Shown here piece after piece: positions 6,601 to 9,061 of a DNA stretch of 9,061 nucleotides. A program made the translations under genes and the position numbers. Origin of the DNA: CAWACC01 sp964390695. Its GTDB lineage: Bacteria > Chlamydiota > Chlamydiia > Chlamydiales > Parachlamydiaceae. The notes beneath the pieces were generated by a model. The model had not been told where the DNA came from. It saw nothing but the letters and a program-made list of their open reading frames with translations, and did not search any database. Where the stretch lies: positions 1 through 9,061 of the forward strand of contig CAYMKI010000130.1 in the NCBI GenBank assembly GCA_964390695.1, written 5' to 3'. Each line of letters opens with the position of its first letter. Positions within the stretch are counted from its first letter, which is position 1.

Positions 6601-7243
6601 ATCGGCCGGGGATGTCAACATGATGTCCATAGAGGAATTTGAGCAGCATAGAGAGCGCCACATGTTTCTTCACCGTGAGCTGGATGATATGAACGCCTCA
6701 AAACAAGACTTGGTCAAAATCATCGCCAACCTCGACGAAGAAAGCCGCAAGCAGTTCAAGACCACATTCGATCAGATCAAAGTGAACTTTAAAAAGAATT
6801 TCGGGATCTTGTTCCAAGGCGGCGAGGCGGATCTGGAGTTCACCGATTCGTCCGATGTGCTTGAAGCAGGAATCGACATCATTGCCAAGCCGCCCGGAAA
6901 ACAAATGCGGTCGATCCACCTCTTATCCGGAGGAGAAAAGTGCTTAACTGCTATGGCTTTATTGTTTGCAATTTTTGAGGTGAAAGCATCTCCTTTCTGC
7001 ATATTGGATGAAATAGATGCTCCATTGGATGATACCAACGTGGAGCGTTTCGTTAATGTGCTCAAGCAGTTTATCGATCGCTGTCAATTTATTATCATCA
7101 CACACAACAAGAAGACCATGTCGGCAGCAGATGTGTTGTTTGGAGTCTCCATGGAGGAGAAAGGGGTGTCAAAGATTTTGTCGATGGAGTTCGATCGGAA
7201 ATCTACCGGCAGTCAAAAAACTGCCGCTTTGATAACAAACTAG
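3686..7243 (+). CDS. smc: Chromosome segregation ATPase SMC
   Basis: An 1185-residue SMC protein, the usual bacterial length. It is the ATPase core of the condensin-like complex that compacts and separates sister chromosomes, normally with ScpA and ScpB, neither of which is in this window. The N-terminal head has the Walker A motif GPNGCGKS at 31-38 and a FFEQGEMD segment in the place of the usual GQGxI motif. Long Gln-, Lys- and Glu-rich coiled-coil arms span about 170-515 and 665-1000. The hinge lies between them, about 520-655. The C-terminal head has the ABC signature LLSGGEK (1079-1085), Walker B ending in D1108 and catalytic E1109, a D-loop (PLDD) and H-loop His1140. All ATPase residues are intact. 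The hinge is divergent and I cannot find its usual glycine-rich end. The start is a TTG with GGAGG seven bases upstream. The stop codon overlaps that of the convergent methyltransferase. Confidence 0.97.
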   Translation: MKLKHIEIIGFKSFADKIKLEFDEGVTAIVGPNGCGKSNIADAFRWVLGEQSAKSMRGGKMADVIFAGTSTRKPLNFAEVTITLTEINGSLDIEYEEVAITRKLHRNGDSEYLLNRQPIRWKDLQSLLWDSGMGKDDYAFFEQGEMDHIINSTPLERRYIFEQASGILRFLHRKKEALRKLELAEGNISRVKDIHHEVEKRVKVLREQAEKARMFKENKAKAEELEKSIFLAKWDSLHVKIHDLQKKHSDKDLIKQQVANQFEVCRQELSDLKQALTAQEKQLHTKREEVFKAKGQRELRLHEKQTILERLKEGTAKEKQWLQELEGLFDKRKQRLSEQEKKQQQHKAIEAELAAHEAVLKDLREATLQVELEVNKLREQQQQVQRDHLKYLQTESQIESELKQTHVRLESHQERLKGIKEKLDKISLQQTNTSQQLVEYDQKFKDLSSMLDEQKKQLSEKDKVLTEQTQSIQNYQEQLTKLQKHKTECKAREKVLLRLKEEMEGYSECTKKLLKETANPKSPLHQKLRNLYEFVVPQKGQEQIVSAVMKPYGQTLVVSTQEDFSAVMAFAQQHKLKDFSLISLESIEQKTAKASSKAEVLFSELTEPLMQHFFSGLIKAKNYEEAITLSKKHPGCSFWLEEGACLDPHKVLLFTAPSESNVFMRQAELNELKDTLQGLESSLQEMGQALQKAQESKARVQAEKLELDKAIRKQEMTLIEVNFTLQKLKGDLENLKKEEAHLHKESQVITEALSKLTAAQEVLIQKNTQAKNEGAEITAKSASINQLLERQVARLKQQQAALHEKEALFHKATDENRKTSHFLQVLEVKDLESQQQEARLEKEIKQCREQQEHSQKQALNQDKSIQEAEKLLAELNTSYGELEKAVVQQKKALEALDQKCSEMQSQIKKLEQEDYQIGVQTAQVDTQRENLEKELQERYRATMAQLKSSGIKLEKTLEYAERQLRVLKNEMESAGDVNMMSIEEFEQHRERHMFLHRELDDMNASKQDLVKIIANLDEESRKQFKTTFDQIKVNFKKNFGILFQGGEADLEFTDSSDVLEAGIDIIAKPPGKQMRSIHLLSGGEKCLTAMALLFAIFEVKASPFCILDEIDAPLDDTNVERFVNVLKQFIDRCQFIIITHNKKTMSAADVLFGVSMEEKGVSKILSMEFDRKSTGSQKTAALITN
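7207..7226. other. 7-bp hairpin at the smc/methyltransferase convergence
   Basis: CGGCAGT (7207-7213) and ACTGCCG (7220-7226) pair around a CAAAAA loop, inside the last codons of smc and 14 bases beyond the stop of the minus-strand methyltransferase. Only CTTT follows on the plus strand and no T run follows on the minus strand. It might slow or end transcription from the methyltransferase side, but it is not a convincing intrinsic terminator. Confidence 0.35.
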
Positions 7244-8376
7244 GAACTAAATTTCAGAACAGCCCCAAAGAAGCCATCCATACCGCCTTCCTCAGGAAGA
7301 CTCTGAAAGGGCGGTTTTTCCAAAACGAGAGGGTATGTCTTTAAAAAATGATCCAGCTGTTCCTGATTTTCTTCCGCCAGCAGACTGCAGGTGGCGTATA
7401 CGATGCGTCCTGTAGGCTTCAAATAGCTTAAGGCCCGCTCAAAAATAACGCGCTGCTGACCTATCAGTCTTTTTAACATCTCTTCAGAAAATTTCCATTT
7501 CATATCGGGATTTCTGCGCAAGGTACCGGTGCCCGAGCAAGGGGCATCCACAAGTACCCAGTCCATGTTTTTTTTAAGCTTCTTCAGTTTGGGATCATTT
7601 TCGAAGGCAATCTGGGCATTCTGTATGCCTGCCCGACGCAGCCTTTTGCGGCTTTCTTCCAGGGCGTGTTTGCGCACGTCGTGGAGATAGATCTGGCCGG
7701 TATTTTTCATCTTAGGTGCGAAAGCGAGCGTTTTTCCACCAGAACCTGCGCAGTAATCCATGACTTTTTGGCCGGCTTCTGCTTGCACGAGTTCGGCCAG
7801 AAGTTGGCTTCCTTCGTCCTGGACTTCAAAGAGTCCCTCTTTGAATTCGGGTAGATTAAAAAAGTTTGTTTTTTGCTTGAAAACGATGCCATGAGGAGCG
7901 TGATGGCAGGGGCTTACGTCATAAATATCTCGCCAAGTATCTAATAGATTTTCTCTTTGGGTTTTTAAACTATTAGCTCGCACAGTGGTAGGTGCGGGTT
8001 TGTTGCAGTCTAAAGCTAAACTTACGGCTTTATCCGTTCCGTAATTTTTTACCAGCAAATCCAAAAGGTTTTTAGGGAAGCTCACTCGGATGTGTAAAGG
8101 GATATCTTCGCGTTCAAGATAATCTTTAGGGTTGAATTGTTTCCATAGCTCTAAAATATCTTCCCATTGCCAAGGTTTTCTAGACAGGTATTCAAGCAGG
8201 CTGTGCCAGCGGATAATGCCGTAGATTCCCTCTGCAATATAACCTCTATCTTTAGAACCCAGCGCTTTATTCTGGCGAAAGTAGGTGTTGATGAAATAAT
8301 CCAGCGGCAGAGTTTGCTCTTCATAGGCAGCGAGCAAGTTAAGAAGGTGATGATCTCTAAATGAATATTTAAACAT
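7240..8376 (-). CDS. RsmB/NOP-family RNA (cytosine-C5)-methyltransferase
   Basis: A 378-residue cytoplasmic enzyme predicted to transfer a methyl group from SAM to C5 of a cytosine in rRNA or tRNA. The SAM-binding motif I is DYCAGSGGKT (207-216), where RsmB has DLCAAPGGKT. Motif IV is DAPCSGTG (277-284, Cys280) and motif VI is ATCS (328-331, Cys330). These two cysteines are the release and nucleophile pair of the family. The C-terminus GMDGFFGAVLKF is also typical. The first 90 residues are helical with a DRGYIAEGIYGIIR stretch, resembling a compact NusB-like RNA-binding region rather than the full-length one of E. coli RsmB, so the exact RNA target is open. The ATG at 8376 is the first possible start, because a TAG lies two codons upstream. 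No ribosome site is visible, and a good promoter ends seven bases before the ATG, so the mRNA may be leaderless. The gene is convergent with smc and divergent from the DoxX gene. Confidence 0.92.
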   Translation of the reverse strand: MFKYSFRDHHLLNLLAAYEEQTLPLDYFINTYFRQNKALGSKDRGYIAEGIYGIIRWHSLLEYLSRKPWQWEDILELWKQFNPKDYLEREDIPLHIRVSFPKNLLDLLVKNYGTDKAVSLALDCNKPAPTTVRANSLKTQRENLLDTWRDIYDVSPCHHAPHGIVFKQKTNFFNLPEFKEGLFEVQDEGSQLLAELVQAEAGQKVMDYCAGSGGKTLAFAPKMKNTGQIYLHDVRKHALEESRKRLRRAGIQNAQIAFENDPKLKKLKKNMDWVLVDAPCSGTGTLRRNPDMKWKFSEEMLKRLIGQQRVIFERALSYLKPTGRIVYATCSLLAEENQEQLDHFLKTYPLVLEKPPFQSLPEEGGMDGFFGAVLKFSS

Positions 8377-8383
8377 AGGCTAT

Positions 8384-8413
8384 ATCATAACATAAAGATA
8401 TGGTTAAAGTCAA
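8384..8413 (-). promoter_or_regulatory. Candidate promoter for the methyltransferase gene
   Basis: Read on the minus strand: TTGACT (8413-8408), 18 bases, then TATGAT (8389-8384). Five of six bases match consensus in each box. The -10 box ends seven bases before the ATG (8376), so transcription should begin at or next to the start codon. Confidence 0.5.
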
Positions 8414-8418
8414 ATTAG

Positions 8419-8447
8419 TTGTAAAAAAATACTTTTTAAGTAAAGAT
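8419..8447 (+). promoter_or_regulatory. Weak candidate promoter for the DoxX gene
   Basis: TTGTAA (8419-8424) is followed 16 bases later by TAAAGAT (8441-8447) in an AT-rich stretch. A start near 8454 would put the 11-bp hairpin at the very 5' end of the transcript. This is a weak pattern match, supported mainly by the divergent arrangement. Confidence 0.3.
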
Positions 8448-8458
8448 TCGCTATTAAC

Positions 8459-8486
8459 AACTCACCTTATTTGCGTAAGGTGAGTT
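8459..8486. promoter_or_regulatory. Perfect 11-bp inverted repeat upstream of the DoxX gene
   Basis: AACTCACCTTA (8459-8469) and TAAGGTGAGTT (8476-8486) pair perfectly around TTTGCG. The repeat sits in the divergent intergenic region, 11 bases before the ribosome site of the DoxX gene. No T run follows on either strand, so it is not a terminator. It could be a repressor operator or a 5' leader hairpin that affects stability or translation. Confidence 0.6.
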
Positions 8487-8497
8487 AACAACCAAAA

Positions 8498-8504
8498 AAG
8501 GAGG
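8498..8504 (+). promoter_or_regulatory. Strong Shine-Dalgarno site of the DoxX gene
   Basis: AAGGAGG, seven bases before the ATG at 8512. It is the strongest ribosome site in the window and fixes the start. Confidence 0.85.
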
Positions 8505-8511
8505 TTAATTT

Positions 8512-8922
8512 ATGTGGAATTCTTGTGGGATGCTCTTGGGGAGAATATGTTTGAGCGCTATATTTATCTTGTCGGGAGTGGGCAAATTTTTGGATTTACA
8601 AGGGACATCGGCATATATGGAAGCAAAGGGTTTGCCTTTTGTATCGGTCCTGTTAATTGCTGCTGCATTGGTTGAGCTGCTTGGGGGCTTGTCATTGTTG
8701 CTTGGATATAAAGCCCGCTGCGGAGCCTCTTTGTTGATGATCTATTTGATACCCGTGACGCTGATATTTCACGATTTTTGGAATGTTTCCGACGCTGCTA
8801 TGGCCAAAATCCAAATGATAATGTTCATGAAGAACCTCGCCATTTTTGGTGGTCTATGGTATGCTATTAGCTGTGGAGCAGGGAGTTGCGCTTGCGATAG
8901 CTGCGGATGTAAAAAATCGTAG
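8512..8922 (+). CDS. DoxX family membrane protein with cysteine-rich C-terminus
   Basis: A 136-residue inner-membrane protein with four predicted helices (about 7-23, 42-64, 68-86 and 105-120). Family marks are the N-terminal GRxCLSAIFILSGVGKF (10-26), the VELLGGLSLLLGYKAR stretch (54-69), the FHDFW motif (86-90) and the late KNLAIFGGL (107-115). DoxX relatives include a subunit of an archaeal quinol oxidase and membrane partners in redox stress responses; the role here is unknown. The last 16 residues hold five cysteines (C121, C126, C128, C131, C133) in the form CxxxxCxCxxCxC followed by KKS. This is unusual for the family and suggests a metal or redox tail. The gene stands alone, divergent from the methyltransferase, with a strong ribosome site and an 11-bp inverted repeat upstream. 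Confidence 0.9.
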   Translation: MWNSCGMLLGRICLSAIFILSGVGKFLDLQGTSAYMEAKGLPFVSVLLIAAALVELLGGLSLLLGYKARCGASLLMIYLIPVTLIFHDFWNVSDAAMAKIQMIMFMKNLAIFGGLWYAISCGAGSCACDSCGCKKS

Positions 8923-8943
8923 CCGCCTGAAAGGCTGCCACCT

Positions 8944-8961
8944 AAAGTTTGTACTTTTTTT
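8944..8961 (+). terminator. Weak candidate intrinsic terminator after the DoxX gene
   Basis: A short AAAGT/ACTTT stem (8944-8948, 8953-8957) with loop TTGT runs into TTTT (8958-8961), 21 bases after the DoxX stop. The stem is short and AT-rich. A second small stem, GTAGCC/GGCTGC with one G-T pair, spans the DoxX stop codon just upstream. Confidence 0.3.
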
Positions 8962-9011
8962 GGATGGTAAACAATTAGTTTTAAAATTAAGAGCAGGCTC
9001 GATAAGATACA

Positions 9012-9061
9012 GGCTTGAAAAGCCCTAAGGTTACAGCCCAGGTCGAGCGGAGCGAGGCCTG
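9012..9061. other. Two small hairpins at the right edge
   Basis: GGCTT/AAGCC (9012-9016, 9020-9024) forms a tight 5-bp hairpin. CAGG-TCG (9039-9045) pairs with CGA-(GG)-CCTG (9053-9061), leaving a GC-rich loop. The second reaches the end of the window and may continue. No gene could be supported across 8923-9061 on either strand. Confidence 0.3.

Noticed and set aside
8846..9028. 60-codon plus-strand open frame running past the DoxX stop
   Set aside because: It overlaps the DoxX end in another frame, crosses the terminator-like hairpin and resembles nothing known.

Overview
The window reads as a piece of chromosome from a chlamydia-like bacterium living inside amoebae (Parachlamydiaceae or a relative). 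This is an inference. It rests on the style of the SMC protein at its N-terminal and signature motifs, on a eukaryote-type RING-finger membrane protein, and on a mix of housekeeping genes with effector-like genes. Composition is uneven by eye: about half G+C in the dehydrogenase gene, about one third or less in the RING gene.

Layout. Positions 1-788 hold the 3' part of an unrecognised gene with kinase-like motifs, running in from outside the window. On the same strand follow a zinc-dependent alcohol dehydrogenase of the uncharacterised adh_fam_2 type (838-1821) and a small two-helix membrane protein of the low-affinity iron permease family (1878-2270). A 37-bp perfect direct repeat (2249-2285 and 3075-3111) then brackets an AT-rich stretch carrying a RING-H2-like gene with three predicted membrane helices (2542-3042). 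The left copy contains the last codons and stop of the permease gene. The right copy is followed by a 41-codon open stretch without a start, in the same frame relative to the permease stop. This looks like an insertion or capture of the RING gene at the 3' end of the permease gene.

Positions 3043-3685 hold no convincing gene. They carry the right repeat copy, the orphan open stretch, and two or three palindromic or CAGAG-rich repeats. The SMC chromosome segregation ATPase (3686-7243, TTG start) follows. It converges on an RsmB/NOP-family RNA m5C methyltransferase (7240-8376, minus), and the two stop codons share one CTAG. A divergent promoter region (8377-8511) separates the methyltransferase from a DoxX-family membrane protein with a cysteine-rich tail (8512-8922). 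The last 139 bases hold only small hairpins.

How they fit together. SMC and the RNA methyltransferase are core housekeeping functions (chromosome organisation, ribosome or tRNA modification). The dehydrogenase, permease-like protein and DoxX are accessory membrane or redox functions. The RING protein, and possibly the kinase-like first gene, are the candidates for acting on the eukaryotic host. No RNA genes, CRISPR arrays, transposases or integrases were seen.
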